A model generated the notes under the pieces. That model was not told the origin of the DNA and did no database searches. It saw only the letters and a list, made by a program, of their open reading frames with translations. From assembly GCA_907163375.1 (NCBI GenBank), contig CAJQUW010014299.1, forward strand, positions 94,530-158,529: a stretch of 64,000 nt of DNA, in the 5' to 3' direction. The stretch's first letter is position 1, and each line of letters starts with the position of its first letter. The position numbers and the translations under genes were made by a program. Positions 29,940 to 42,099 of the stretch are shown piece after piece. The stretch comes from Prostheceraeus crozeri (Eukaryota > Platyhelminthes > Polycladida > Euryleptidae).

Positions 29940-32213
29940 ACAACTCAGCTATCGGTAAAGTAAGCGTCATGCAAAAATGAATATAACATAGAAGACTTGA
30001 AAGCGGATAGAGTGGAAGCTTTCGTGATGGTGGATAGAAGCTTGTTCCACTCGCGAGCAGCATTACACTGGAATGAGCGACCACCAAGAGTACGGCAACG
30101 GGATTTAGGTGTAATGAGCTTCAGCGAGGAGGAAGAACGGAGGCGAGCACGTGTGAAGGAATTGAATGAGAAGTCGAGGCGATCAGTGAGGTAGGAGGGA
30201 GCACAGTTATGAAGGCACAAGTACACTATAGTCGCAAGTCTATACTGAATGCGACCTTAAATAGGGAGCCAACGAAGTACTTTTAGTGAGGGTGAGATGT
30301 GGTGGTAGCGTGACAGGGAATCTACCAGACGAGCAGCGGCATTGATTACATTCTGTAAACGTCTCAGCGTAGACTGAGGTAAGCAGATTGAGTTCGGGGT
30401 AGCAGACTGTTGATATTTAGGTAGATCCTCACTTGTTTGGCAATAATCCTTTCAAGCAGTTTAGATATCGTTGGGAGATTAGAAATAGGGCGATAGGACC
30501 TGACGTCAGTAGGATCACTTGAGTCTTTCTTCGAGATTGGCGTCACTTGAGCATGTTTCCAACGGCGTGGAAACACACCCTGAGAGAGAGATGAGTTCAT
30601 CAGGTGGGTGAGGAACGGAGCGAGTACATCAGCACATGCTTTCAGTAGGCCTGTGTGCAAGCAGTCAGTTGATGAATGTTTGTTCGGGAGATGTAAGATG
30701 GCTGAAAGCACTTCCTCCTGTCCGAGCGCATGGAAAAGATTAAACTGGCTTTTACGGTTTTCCAGGAAAGTAGGTGATGGCGAAGTATAAGACGCTTGGG
30801 CTGAGGCTAGCTTTTGTTGGAAGAATTGAGAAAATTCATCTGCTGTAATTGACTATGAGTGACGTGTTTGGCCACGACCCATCAGCTTGTCAACGGCCTG
30901 CCAAAGATCGCGGGAAATGTGTTGCCTCGACTGAGTTAGCTTGTTCCAATATTCGGACCGCTTGAGTCTCAGCAGCCACCGATAGTCTCTCAGACACTCC
31001 TTCCACTGGGCATGAGCTAGCACGGTCGACAGAGAATTCGCAGATGTAGGTTTATGGCAGTTTCGTTCTAGCCGGCGCACAAGTCGTTTAAACTGTCGGC
31101 ATTCCTCGTCAAACCATGGATTTGATGACCGACGGGGAGTTTTGGAAGTTTTCAGTGGGATCAGAAGATCGAGTATTGTTGTAATGTTCTCATCAAATAG
31201 TGTGGCCAGTTCGTCCGTGTCGTGAGCGAGTCATCTTTCACTATGACAAAGGATGGAGTTCATCAGACATTCACGGAACAACGAGAGGTCAAGGCGGGAC
31301 CAGTGTCTATAGGTAACTGTTGAATAAGTTAGACGCGGTAAGACCATTGAGGAAGTCCAACGACCGTAACAACAAGACCGTAGTCAGACATAGCTGAAAG
31401 TAATTTACAAGTGTCTGAGTCAATTCTGCGCTCGACATGGATGTTTAAATCGCCAGCAACGGTGATAGGGTCAGAGTACATCATCATGACATTTAAGACA
31501 GAGGATAGTTCACTGAAGAATGCAGAAGTGATTGGACCTGTTCTATACATGAGCAGAGTGATGCAAGAGGAAGACTGAGAGAGGACACGGACGCATACGA
31601 ACTCGAAGGTGGTGGGTTTGACATTAATCGGAACAAGGGACAGCTTGACCGCAGGCTTTGATATAACGGCAATACCTCCATGATTTGTCGACATAAGGTG
31701 ATGTGGGCTAGTTTGTGTTCTAGGTCTGGGTTGATCGATGACATTGTAACCATTCTGGCGTAGGCGACTTATGCAGACGGAATCACTGTCATGCCATGTT
31801 TCTGTCAACAGAGAGACGTCGATCGACTGGTCGTGAAGAAAGTCGCAGAGGTCGTCAACTTTATTGTGTAGGGACCGAATATTTAGCAGACCGAAAGTTA
31901 TCCGTCGACCCGGTCGGATGTCGTGGCGATTATTTGAGAGCTGGGTGCGCGGCCGATTTTGGTCACGATCAGTGACTTTTGACCTTGAGGAAACAGCTGT
32001 GGGATGATAATTTGAGGTCGTCCTGTTTGTTAAGCGTACCGCGATAGGGAACTGGGTCAGGTGTGGGTGAGTAATAGGAGCATGAGGCCGCTTGGCTATG
32101 CGATGATACCACAATCTTCTTATTGTTTTGCGAGACAGAGGAAAGTTATCGCGCAGGCGGAAGAGGTCATCATGAGTGTACACAAGGCGCGTTGAAGTTG
32201 CCGCGGCCATGCT
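29940..32213 (-). mobile_element. CR1/L2-type LINE with internal RT deletion
   Basis: On the minus strand the LINE starts at ATG 32210 with an AP-endonuclease frame and continues through a linker (30853-31080, WLLRLKRSEYWNKL) into the RT (30364-30711, RSYRPISNLPTISKLLERII to LPRTQSAY). There the RT palm is missing: the sequence jumps to the post-palm region RLQNVINAAARL and SLKVLRWLP near 30230-30360, then the C-terminus (29945-30226, NCAPSYLTDRL, AAREWNKL). Roughly the central catalytic block is deleted. Frames are broken in the linker. Confidence 0.8.
31329..32210 (-). CDS. LINE AP-endonuclease domain (N-terminal ORF)
   Basis: An open frame of 293 codons. The N-terminus (YTHDDLFRLRDNFPLSR) is a family-typical leader. 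From residue about 105 the apurinic endonuclease fold begins: FGLLNIRSLHNKVDDL (metal-binding Asn), then LLTETWHDSD (catalytic Glu), NHGGIAVISK, and ITVAGDLNIHVE (GDxN). The frame ends shortly after and lacks the final SDH motif, so the domain is cut by a frameshift near 31330. It would nick target DNA to prime reverse transcription. Confidence 0.8.
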   Translation of the reverse strand: MAAATSTRLVYTHDDLFRLRDNFPLSRKTIRRLWYHRIAKRPHAPITHPHLTQFPIAVRLTNRTTSNYHPTAVSSRSKVTDRDQNRPRTQLSNNRHDIRPGRRITFGLLNIRSLHNKVDDLCDFLHDQSIDVSLLTETWHDSDSVCISRLRQNGYNVIDQPRPRTQTSPHHLMSTNHGGIAVISKPAVKLSLVPINVKPTTFEFVCVRVLSQSSSCITLLMYRTGPITSAFFSELSSVLNVMMMYSDPITVAGDLNIHVERRIDSDTCKLLSAMSDYGLVVTVVGLPQWSYRV

Positions 32214-32529
32214 ACGAATGAGTCAGCGGTGTATATATATATACACCATAATATGACGATAAACAATAACATAAGAACGATGATCTGGGCGTAGCGGATC
32301 GGAGGAGGTGTAACAGTAGTAGAAAATAGTATAGCAGCGTAGCTAAGATGATTTGCGTTAGAATGATATAAAAGTTATTACCAAGTGATTGAGTAGGGAG
32401 AAAACATAAGCAATAACACCAAAGCGCTGAACGCTGCCTGCAAGGAACGTCGTTCCCCTGAAGAGCGCTGGGAAGAACGTCGTTCGTTCTACAAACGCTA
32501 CAGCAGGATCAATCGACCACTGAAGCATG

Positions 32530-34735
32530 TTTGACTCACAAAGATTGTCTCGGTTGGACGAGGCCATCTACCCTGAATACTATGGCTTCCACTCCAGACG
32601 TATGGAGCAACTGGAACATATGGAAGAACAGCGTCGTTTTGCGTTTAATGGGGGGGGGATGCTTCGCAAACTCGTTTCTCATAACCTTGGTCTTTTCGGC
32701 ATTTAACTTCAGTCCGCTTGAGCTGTTTGCGTCTGCAAGTTCACTTATCATTTTCTCCAGATCTTCCATTTTGTTGGCGAATACTGCGATGTCGTCTGCA
32801 AACTTAAGGTGGTTCAGACACCTGTCGTCAATTACTAAGACTCATAAAATAGAATTATAAAACTGGTCTTCAAATATTCTGGAATTTCGTGGTTTTGGAG
32901 AATATATGTGAAAATTGCAGCAATTCTCTTCACTACCACGTCATCACCTGCTTTGAGTAAGTCTATCACTAGTCCATCATTACCACTTGCTTTTCCTTCC
33001 TTCATAGTGCTCATGGCAAACCTCACTTCTCCTGCTAGTATTGAGCTTACTTGATTTTGGCCTCTTCGACGTCTTCGTCAGTGACTTCTGTCGAGTTGTA
33101 CAGAGATTCATAGAAAGAGCGACATTACTCCAGAATCTTATGTCTCTCGGTTATCACATTTCCTTTTTTCCTGCCGCCGTGATTAAGTTTTTTTCCCGTT
33201 TTTTTTTTATCTCGTTGCTTGTCGGTAACCTTTGTTCTGTTCAATGTAACACTAATTAGTTGCTGAATCTTCGCAAGTCATTTCTCATCTGCTTCCTAAC
33301 CAATTTACACAACTCTGCATATTCAACTTAGTTCTTTTCGATAATTTGTTGAGCTTTAAGTTCGGTCATTCCTCCATTGGAGTAATGGTTGGGCCATTTC
33401 TTCTCATTTGATTGACGACTGCTGATGCACTTTCCAGTACAACATCTTTGAATACGCTGTAGTCGCTTTCAGTTTCGTCTTCATTAGCTTCACTAGCTTC
33501 ATTATGATAGTAAGTTCCTTAAGGTACTACGAGAAAATCTGTCTGACAATGCTATTTTCAACTCTTCTCGGGTATCTTTGATGACGTTCATGTCGATTGT
33601 CCTCCTTTTTTTCTAGATCAGTTTGACATGTTCCCATCTTTCATTTAAATTTATGATTGCGCGTACTAAACGATGGTCTGACATTTTTATGCAATCAAGA
33701 CGTCAAGGCTTTTAGCCATCTGTTTAACCATCTGTTAGTACTGATGAAATCAATTTCATTCCTTATCTCTTGATTGGGAATCCACGTCCATCTGCAGCCT
33801 TTCTTCTTTTCAAACATGTCAATGAACAGCTTATTTGCGTCCATAAATTCAAACATTCTTTGACTTGTGCTGTTTTTCCCCTTTGTCCCGAACTTATCGA
33901 TACTTTTGAAATCTGCCACATGTTCGCTTTTTGTGCCGATCTTGGCATTGAAATCTCCCATCACTACGTCATAATACTTTGTTTTCGTCTGGAGGATCTC
34001 TTCTAAGGTATCACACACTTCTTCAACTTCTCCATCGTCATATTACGAGGTAGGCCTATAGACTTGCACTAGCCTCAATAAGTGAATTCTGTTTATTCTG
34101 ATAATGAGACGTGACTCTGTCATGCATGAGTCAAAGCTGATTATTCCTTTCACCATTGACTTGTTAATGAGGAAACCTGCACCATATATTCCCCTTTGGT
34201 CGTCATGTGATGTATACAATAAATTGTCTGATTTAAGGACCATAGCCGTTTCGTTTCTTCTAGTTTCAGATAGACCAATAATGTCCCATTTTATGTTTTG
34301 GAGTTCACATTCAAGTTCTTCTTCGTGGCTAGTGAAGGAATGTCGGGGACTGAGGACCTTAATTTGTTTTCGTTTTTCATTTTTCTGTGGAGAATTAGCA
34401 TACCCACCACGCTTGCTCATGTTGGGTGCTTGTGATCGGAGCTTGCATTCTCCAAGCCGATTTGCCTGTCGAAGCAATAACCTGCGAGGTAGTAGGTGGT
34501 TTGTATTCAGAGTTTTCCTTCTCCTAGGTGAAGTGGCCTAAACATGTTTAAGGAGCTCCACCAACCCCAGCCCTGGAGAGTTTGATTATCTTGGCGCACT
34601 CCACTCGCCAGCTCGCCGAGTTGTTGGCGTTACCCAGGGGGGGACAACGAAGAAGTAGCAGTTGGCTGATGGCCCGGACTTGCAATCTTTTGAGGATGAA
34701 ATGCTAATTGGCCAGCCTCCACACCTAAACCGTGT
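32530..34735 (-). mobile_element. RTE-type LINE, minus copy
   Basis: The minus strand encodes an endonuclease (34043-34477: IKWDIIGLSETRRNE, GAGFLINKSMVKG, RLVQVYRPTS), continuing at 33695-34018 (YYDVVMGDFNAKIG, RWTWIPNQEIRNEIDFI), a linker after SDHRLVRAIINLN near 33660, and an RT whose start is at 32835-33026 (GKASGNDGLVIDLLKAG) and palm at 32770-32830 (HLKFADDIAVFA). Between these the RT is shortened. 34540-34735 looks like its 5' leader. Frames are broken in several places. 32214-32529 to the left holds short GAACGTCGTTC repeats and no gene. Confidence 0.7.
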
Positions 34736-34756
34736 CCATTGAGCCTCCCCCCATTG

Positions 34757-37400
34757 AGAAATGGTCTAGTTATTTCTAATACATTGTTCAAAAAGAAGAA
34801 GCTCTACACATGGTCGTCACCTAATAATAGAACCAAGAACCAAATCGACTTCATCCTCACACGCAAGCCCTCACCCCGACAACACCTCTACAGCTCTGCC
34901 TTATATCTGACCATCGCATGTTGCGGGCAAAAATTAGATTGAGCTTTCCGTGGCCTAAGAAGCAAATATCAATTCCAAAATATGATATTGATTTCCTGAA
35001 GCAGCAACACGCCACTGAACAGTTACAAACAGTTTTGAAACATTCTCGAGTCTACATACATGCAGAAAGCGAGGCTGAAAATATTTTTAATGCTCTGTGT
35101 GAAGGAATCAATGGCACCGCGAAAGAAATTCTTCCTAGAAGACGTCTTAACGAGGCTGAGTTTTGACTATTGACTATTAACATTTCCGAGTGGATATCAA
35201 CCAAAAATAAAGAAGCAATCGCGAACAAACACAGAATTAGAAAAGAGATCGGACCATCTTCAACTCAATGTAAAATTGCCAAAGCAGAATCCAAAAAGAC
35301 AAACTAAAGCAAATCGAAGAAAATTGTTTTTCTTGCCTACATTGGGTCTCAGGGATTTCCTCTAATATAAACAAACAATAAATCGAAGAAAACATTGAAA
35401 AGCTCAATAATCTACCGTCTCCTGAACTCTGCCATGCTGCTTCTAAGTAGCTAAAAGCAAAACCGAAATCTACAGGGTGCAACAAAAGTTTCTGACCCAC
35501 CTAACACCTGCATTATTATTGATTTTTTACATGGGACTTTGACATAAATGCTATATTTATATTCATAGTGCCAATATATTAACATGTTAGTCATAATGTT
35601 GAAAGGAACACATCTAAAGCTCTAGAAAATACTGAATATTTTGATGACAATCATGTCAAAGAAAGTTGGCATTTTGTATACCCACCTGAGTTATCCACAC
35701 ATGTAAGAGCAACTCAGAACAAGATTGCTACATTCCGTTTGACTGATGTTTTCCAATTCATCTTGACCGCGAGCAATCAGTCACTCTTGGTTTTGAGGTC
35801 ATGCTGCCTTAATTACAATTTGTTGAAGTTTACTCCACAAATGTTCCAATGGGTTTAAATCAGGCGATTTTCTAGGCCAATGTACCCAAACATAAGGAAA
35901 CAATTCTTCGCATTTCTTAATGGATGCTTTAGCCGTGTGACAAACCGCACTGCATCAAAATCGTTATTTCTGTATAAGGAAATATCTACTGGACACATTT
36001 AGCATACATTGGAAGAATTTGCCTACGATAGTAATCACCACTTACTGTGGCGTGTTTATGGACAACATGCTGTCGCCATTTTTCGAACAATGAAAGAGAC
36101 CTTATCTTTCATTTGTAGGCGCAACTTATCCTTTGAGGAGGGACAAGTTCTCGTGGTCTTCCACTGCGTTTTTTTATCTTCGTCTGCCCATCTGTGCGTA
36201 TACACAACAAGCGAACAGTATTTCGTGGAATCCTGAAGTCTTTGCCAATTTTACGAATTGAAACACCCGCTTCAAAGATTGCTTGGATTTTTGTACGATT
36301 GTGTTCTCTTGGAGTCACTGTCGATGTTTTTGCGTATTGAAGTCTTACCAAAATTAAATTGAAAAAATGAATTAAGACAGCAGTATGATTGAAACAAGAG
36401 CCTTGAAATTGTGTTACCGTCTCTTGTAACAAAAGTTTCTGATCCGGGCTGAAACTGATGTTACAGGTGTTAACGACAAATTGTGGGAACCAACAAGCAT
36501 CGATCTAACCTCTGACTGGCTACCTTACACCTCGCAGTGGCATTGAATACTCTTAACTCAAATTCTTGGAATTCGTAATTTTCCGGGAAATTTCATAACT
36601 CATGTACAATACATGTAAATTTTGTTTATTATAAAAATGATGTGAACAAGAAATGATTTGTAGTTTTGTGATTAATAATACAAGTAACCTAATGGGCAAA
36701 TATAATGACTTTGTATGCCTAGAAGTTTGTTTAGGTAGATGCCGAAATCATTGGCTTTCGTATGACGGTGTGATAAGAAATCAAAGTTTGATTTGCATAA
36801 TTAAAGGAGGGTCAAACTTTTGTTACACCCTGTATAAGCTTGATTTCAAAGCTGAGGCATAAAGGATAACTGTTGAGATCGAACCATCTTCAACTCAATG
36901 TAAATAACTGTTGAGGTCGAACCATGTTCAACTCAAGCAGAATCCAAAAAGCTAGTAAAAAAGACAAACTAAAAACAAATCGAAGAAGACATTGAAAAGC
37001 TCAATAATCTACCATCTCATGAACTCTGCCATGCTGCTTCTAAGAAGCTAAAAGCAAAACCGAAATCCATAAGCTTGATTTTAAAGCTGAGGCATAAAAG
37101 ATAACTGTAATATCTTAACCAATAAAGAGGATATTCTCGAACGTTGGGCAAAACTCTATGAAGACCTTATAAAGATAAAGCTACTCCAATACATGTTCAA
37201 GATTCGCCATGCGATGACATCAAACCCATCCTAAGATACCAAATCACAGCCATTAACAAAACGAAGAGCGGGAAAAGTCATGGTATTGACAACATCTATT
37301 CTGAATTCCTAAAAGCTGATGGCGAACCAATAGTCAATGACCTGTTACAGTTATTCAATGCTGTCCTCTCAAACCTTCAGAGGCTTTCGCAGTTGTCATT
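34757..37400 (+). mobile_element. RTE-type LINE, plus copy, with Tc1 insertion and duplication
   Basis: A 5'-truncated RTE copy. 34760-34920 gives LYTWSSPNNRTKNQIDFIL, the end of the endonuclease, and 34918-35166 the linker to RT. The region around 35380-35470 (EKLNNLPSPELCHAASK) is repeated at 36970-37070. The Tc1 element at 35473-36832 lies in the first repeat; the second shows the uninterrupted sequence. Later frames near 37100-37380 give weak RT start motifs (TNKEDILERWAKLYED). The reading frame is broken throughout. Confidence 0.65.
35473..36832 (-). mobile_element. Tc1-like transposon, second family, decayed
   Basis: Terminal repeats CAGGGTGCAACAAAAGTTT (35473) and AAACTTTTGTTACACCCTG (to 36832) are flanked by TA (35471-35472, 36833-36834). 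On the minus strand 36109-36432 encodes the helix-turn-helix (FEAGVSIRKIGKDFRIPRNTV), and near 35830-35950 the C-terminal SPDLNPLEHLWSKLQ with catalytic Glu. The middle of the transposase is deleted and stops are present. The termini differ from the 14.7-kb family, so this is a separate lineage. Confidence 0.8.
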
Positions 37401-37429
37401 TACAAGAAGAACTAAATTGCGCCTCATTG

Positions 37430-39396
37430 CTTCCCCTCATTTATCAATGATATTGGCTGGGATTCATTCGCAGTTTCGATTATGTGATTGAGGCGTTCGA
37501 TCAATTCGCTCGTGCTTTGAATTGAAGTGACAATTCGGTTGCCTCCTTCAGATAAAGTTTTGGTCAAACAGTCCTTTAAGTATTTAATTGACGCTCGTGA
37601 TCGTGCTTTCTTTAATAATCAATTACAGAAATATCATCGCCTCCGCGAAGATGTTATTGAACATGTGAGATGCATCAAGTCCAATTATATCAACAATCTC
37701 AAGTCCCAGAATAATCCCAAAAAGTTTTGGCAAGCTGCTACGAGTGGGTGTGTTGCTTCCTCATCGCCAGCTGGTAATGATACTTCAATCTCTGTTGACG
37801 ATTTCAAAGATTATTTCACGTCTATGTTTCAGACTGATAACTCGCCGTTTCTCAGAGAGTTCTTCCGAGAGTGATGATCACTCTCGAACTCACCGTTTCT
37901 GAGGTTCATCGTGAATTATCCTCCCTCAAGCGTAAGAGTTACGGACCCAATGATTTGCCTCACTGGGTGTTTCATAGCAACCCGGACTGTTTAGCACCTA
38001 TCATCAACGTCTTGTTAATCGAAGCATTTCGGAAGATATGGTCCCTGCATTCATAAAAACGGCCTTGTTACCCCTATTTATATTTCAAAAAACCCCATCT
38101 CTGTCAGTGATTATCGTCCTTTTTCTCTGATCAGCATTATGTCTAAAGTTCTTGAGAAGCTTATCTCTCGCAAGTGGATCATTCCTTATATTCGAGCTAA
38201 GTCTCGTATGCAGTTTGCATACATTCCTGTGCCAGGATCTGGTGTTACATGTTCTTTGACAATGATCTACGATCATATTTTGAATTTCCAGGATAATCGA
38301 CATAGGGATTCGACATAGCATCATTTTGTAAAGGCAATATCATTTGATATCCCGTCTAATGCCATCAAGTGGTTAATGAGCTACCTTTCTGGTCGTGAAC
38401 AATGCGAGATTCGGAGATGCAATGTCTTCACGGTCCTCAATTACCAGCGGAGTACCTTAGCGAATCATCATTGGTCCCCTTCCTTTTTGTATTGCAATGG
38501 ATGATTTCTCGTGTGTGTCCTCAAACTCCGTTTGCTTCAAATACGGTGATGACATTACCATTTTGCATTATATCAGAACTCCCTCAGAGGACGAAAGTCA
38601 AAGTGAGTGGATGTATGCTACGACTTGGTCATAACAAAATCATCTCCCTTTGAATGTTTCTGAATGTTGTGTAATGCATTTTGTTACTAAGCGTAATTTT
38701 GGTAGCAGAATGGTAATTTGGTAATAAGCGCATTTTGTCCTTACCACCTATCTCTATCTCGCCAGGTTGTGTTCTTAAGACTGTCTCCAATTGTAAATTG
38801 CATGGCATCACGTTCAATAGTGATCGCAAATGGAATCACCATGTCAATGATATTGTTTCGAAGGCCTCAAGACGTATGCACATTTTGTATGATTTGCGAA
38901 GATGCGGATGTTTTGTTATCAGCTTTCATTTGTTACATTTGTTCTATTGTATTAGTATATGCCAACTCCGTGTTTTGCAACATGCTTCATAACCCTATTA
39001 AGAAAATTGTTCCCATCGAAAAGAGAGCCATCAGAATTATGGGTATATCTCCAAATTGTGACATCTTAAATGCCAAGGAGACGACCTTCCGGCGCCTTTT
39101 CGAGGCGATCAATGGTAGCAGATCCCATCCTCTCCGGTCAATCTTCAGCGAAAGAACTCCAACAGTTCGTAAATCCCCTGCATGCTAGACATCCATTTGC
39201 GCGCACGAAACGATGTAATTCGTCGTTATTCGGTTTGCTAGACCTCTGTAACTTCTCAGTGTTTCTCTTTTAGCATGCTTACTTCTCGATTTGTCAGATT
39301 TTACCGGCGGTCTGTGTATTTCTCATTTTATGTAGGCGTTCACCGAATGTTGAAGTGCAGCAAATAAAGTATATCATTATTACTATCATTATTATT
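37430..39396 (+). mobile_element. LINE (CR1/Jockey-type) remnant with ATT-rich tail
   Basis: Plus-strand pieces in order: linker KQSFKYLIDARDRAFFNNQL and KKFWQAATSG (37527-37874), RT start LTVSEVHRELSSLKRKSYGP (37871-38056), palm remnant FKYGDDITILHYI near 38540-38580 with the GDD box, the thumb region (38735-38880, GITFNSDRKWNHHVNDI), C-terminal IKKIVPIEKRAIRIMG and HPLRSIFSERTPTVR (38990-39180). The 3' end has a simple tail of ATT/ATC units at about 39372-39396. Many stops and frameshifts. No endonuclease remains. Confidence 0.7.
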
Positions 39397-39601
39397 GGGA
39401 CAGCTATCGTCCAACATTGATCAGCGTTACTTTGATGTCTTGCGATCGGATTCAAGCCTTGCCGACCGCATACGACTGGACCACATATCTGTCCCCCATG
39501 CAACCGACTGGCTCAGAGTGGTGCCATCGCCAGGACTTAATCTCAGCTTAGCTCCAAGCGAGATGCGAATAGCGTTAAAATGGTGGTTAGGGTTGCATCC
39601 C
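39397..39601 (+). mobile_element. Short retroelement-like C-terminal fragment
   Basis: The frame gives FDVLRSDSSLADRIRLDHI and ALKWWLGL, resembling the C-terminal module seen after reverse transcriptases in several invertebrate retroelements. It directly follows the LINE tail and is cut by the pogo remnant. Assignment is tentative. Confidence 0.4.
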
Positions 39602-40600
39602 TCCATTCACTTCATTGGATCCGTGTGGTCATCATTCAACCACCTGCAACAAGGATGGTGATTGATGGTTTTTCTCGTGGCCGGTTGTGAGTATAGGAAC
39701 AGTTTTGACGCCTTTCGAATCAATCGATTTCGTACCGGGCATATCGGCCCATATGGCAGTCTCATCCATATTCCCTTCCCAATGTGCTCTGGCTTAATTC
39801 CATGCTTGATTATCTGTTTCAAGCAGAATTCCACAAAATTGGATACCTTCATCGAAAGTTTAGCCGGTAGCCGTTGTCCAATGGTTGTCTTTTGGCGCAT
39901 CACAAAGTCGAATCTTCTGAGGAATTTATCCACCCAATCTCGAGATGCTTTGAATACTGGATCTTTTGCGATAGACATTGCCTTCCACGCGATCGATTTA
40001 CGCGTCACTCTGACATACTTTGCTCGCTGATCCATTATCCACTCGGCTAGTTGTTCTTCAACGTCATTCGCTAGCAATGGCTTTCGTCCACCACCTTTCA
40101 GTCTGCATCTTTTCTGTTTTCCTTGAGGTTGTCTTCTTGTTGAGTCCATTGCCTAATCTGCTTCTCATCAATACCGAGTTGTCGCGCCGCAGGTCGTTTT
40201 CCAATTTTCTTTCCAAGTTCAATGGCTTTGTTTTTAAACGTAAAAGAGTATGATCGCTTTGGCATCTTGACCGAGAAACCGGCACTGGCTGAATGAAGCT
40301 GGCTAGCAATGATAACTGATTAAGTATGACGTTGTGACAAAGTATCTGAGATTAACCAATCACGACCAGGCTACGGTATTCCCCAACAGCATGTGACACT
40401 CCTAAATTTCTTGGAAATCCTGAACCACGCTGCCGATAACAGCCGTTAGTATTGCTCCATGCGCAGTTTTGTATTGTTCTTGGTAAGAGAAGTTACTGAT
40501 AAATGACACTTTTAAATAGTAGCCGCCCTCGAATAATAACCGCACCCGAAATGTACAGTTTTTAATAGTAGCCGCGGCTATTATTCGAAGAAATACGGTA
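39600..40600 (-). mobile_element. Pogo/Tigger-like transposon fragment
   Basis: The right end is the terminal repeat TACCGTATTTCTTCGAATAA (reading minus from 40600, next to TA), with subterminal repeats of GCCGC and TATTATTCGA at 40515-40590. The transposase starts at ATG 40265 and runs off the left side near 39610, where the element is truncated inside the catalytic domain. No left terminal repeat is present. Confidence 0.7.
39607..40265 (-). pseudogene. Pogo-like transposase, N-terminal half
   Basis: Starts MPKRSYSFTFKNKAIELGKK with a psq/CENPB-type helix-turn-helix (PAARQLGIDEKQIRQW). After a frameshift near 40120 the second DNA-binding domain follows (VTRKSIAWKAMSIAK, FKASRDWVDKFLRRFDF). 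Another shift near 39780 leads to GNMDETAIWADMPG (first catalytic Asp) and GVKTVPILTTGHEK. The rest of the DDE domain is missing. Two frameshifts and truncation make it inactive. Confidence 0.75.
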
Positions 40601-41031
40601 TCTACAAAGTCTAGAGTCGCTCATCATTAAGCTATGTTTGTGTAAGAAAATCAACTTCACCTTGCGTGGTAGTAGATTAATATACATGTTTATTGGCTCA
40701 CTCTCTAACCTCGTACCACTCTCTATATCAGACATTGCAGCTCGCCATTCCATAATCCGATGTGTTCCACTGCCGTGAACCGAGAAATAGCCGCTAGACA
40801 TATCCTCGCAATCCTGGCAACTTTTGTACTGTAATTCTTTATTTTATCAAACTAATCATACAAAAAGTGGATGAGAATTTTTTTGTTTTTATTTTGTGTA
40901 CAAATCGATTTCAACACGTGGTACCTTCCTATTTCTACAAACATGAATAAATTTAGTGAACAGTGCAATAATATTCCAGAACCTGCTAGTTAGCCGGAGC
41001 AAGGTCACAAACCGGCGACAAGGTAGAACTC
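40601..41031. other. Unassigned sequence
   Basis: Nothing supported between the pogo end and the second Harbinger element. A minus frame of 79 codons (40562-40801) overlaps the pogo terminus and has no motif. Confidence 0.35.
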
Positions 41032-41363
41032 AAAGGGTCTCTTGCACGAACGGTAAGTAACTTTAAGTTTAATATATAAGATAAGATTAATCGACGGGTA
41101 ACTAATCGTTGGGTAGTCCTACCCATCGACTAAATTTATTTCGCTTTCACGAACGATGGTTAGTTGCTTCGTGTTGTAAGAGTTGGTATAAATAGAGTTA
41201 GCGTTGCAATGAACATTCTCACCGTCAGTGTGACGTTTTAAGTAGGTCACTGACGAAACTGTCACTATCCTCCAATCAACACACTATCTGCTGCTTGCTA
41301 TTTGCACTGTTTTTCATTCATAGAATTCAGACCTGCGCTCATACGTTATCAATTCTGAGAGCA

Positions 41364-42099
41364 AGATGACTGACAAACGCCAGAGAAGCGCCAACTATAC
41401 AGACGAGGAAAAATTTAAATTGAATTAGTGACAATTCATATTTCAGTCATTGAAGATAGATCCTACGATAAATTCTCGTTGGCAAACAAGCAATCGAAAT
41501 GGGAGAAGATATGTGATGACTTTCGTAAACATGGCTTTGCGAATAGAACCGTTATACAGTTGCAAAACCTTTGGCGTGATCTGAAGAAGAAGGCGAAAAC
41601 AGCACTCGCTGAAGAAAAGCGAGGTATATTTTAAACGGGCGGAGGACAGAATTCTTTCGTTATGGATGCTATTTCTAAATTGGTCCTCGAAATTCTGCCA
41701 TCTCTCGGTCCACTAACAGGAATAAATGACGATGATGCAGTGATGCATGACAAGGAAGTAATGCAAGAGAAGAAGCGCAATGTCGTGTATGAGAATAAAG
41801 ACTCAAGTGAACGGTGTAAGAGAGAGGGAAGTAAAGAAGTCGCACAAACGTCCTTTAAGAAAATGAAGGTAGAATTCAATGCGAAAGAAGCTGCACAATC
41901 GGAACATCAATTGAAGATGGAGATTTTGCGTCAACGCTTACTTTTTGATCAAGAAGAACATAAGGCGAGAATGGGGCTTTATGATTCGATGCGACGACGA
42001 TGTGACAGTAAAACTGATTGGAATCAAGGTGACTTGAATGAATCAAACCTTACTAGTACGTACATGTCTTATCTCGGAACTTTGAATGAATCCCTGTAA
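41364..42099 (+). pseudogene. Harbinger 2 Myb/SANT protein
   Basis: Begins MTDKRQRSANYTDEEKFKL at ATG 41364, then a frameshift near 41427. The trihelix continues as KQSKWEKICDDFRKHGFANR and QLQNLWRDLKKKAKTALAEE. A TAA at 41632-41634 interrupts the frame immediately before the conserved TGGG motif. The same frame then stays open to 42099 with a coiled-coil-like Glu/Lys-rich C-terminus (KEAAQSEHQLKMEILRQRL). Two lesions. Confidence 0.75.
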
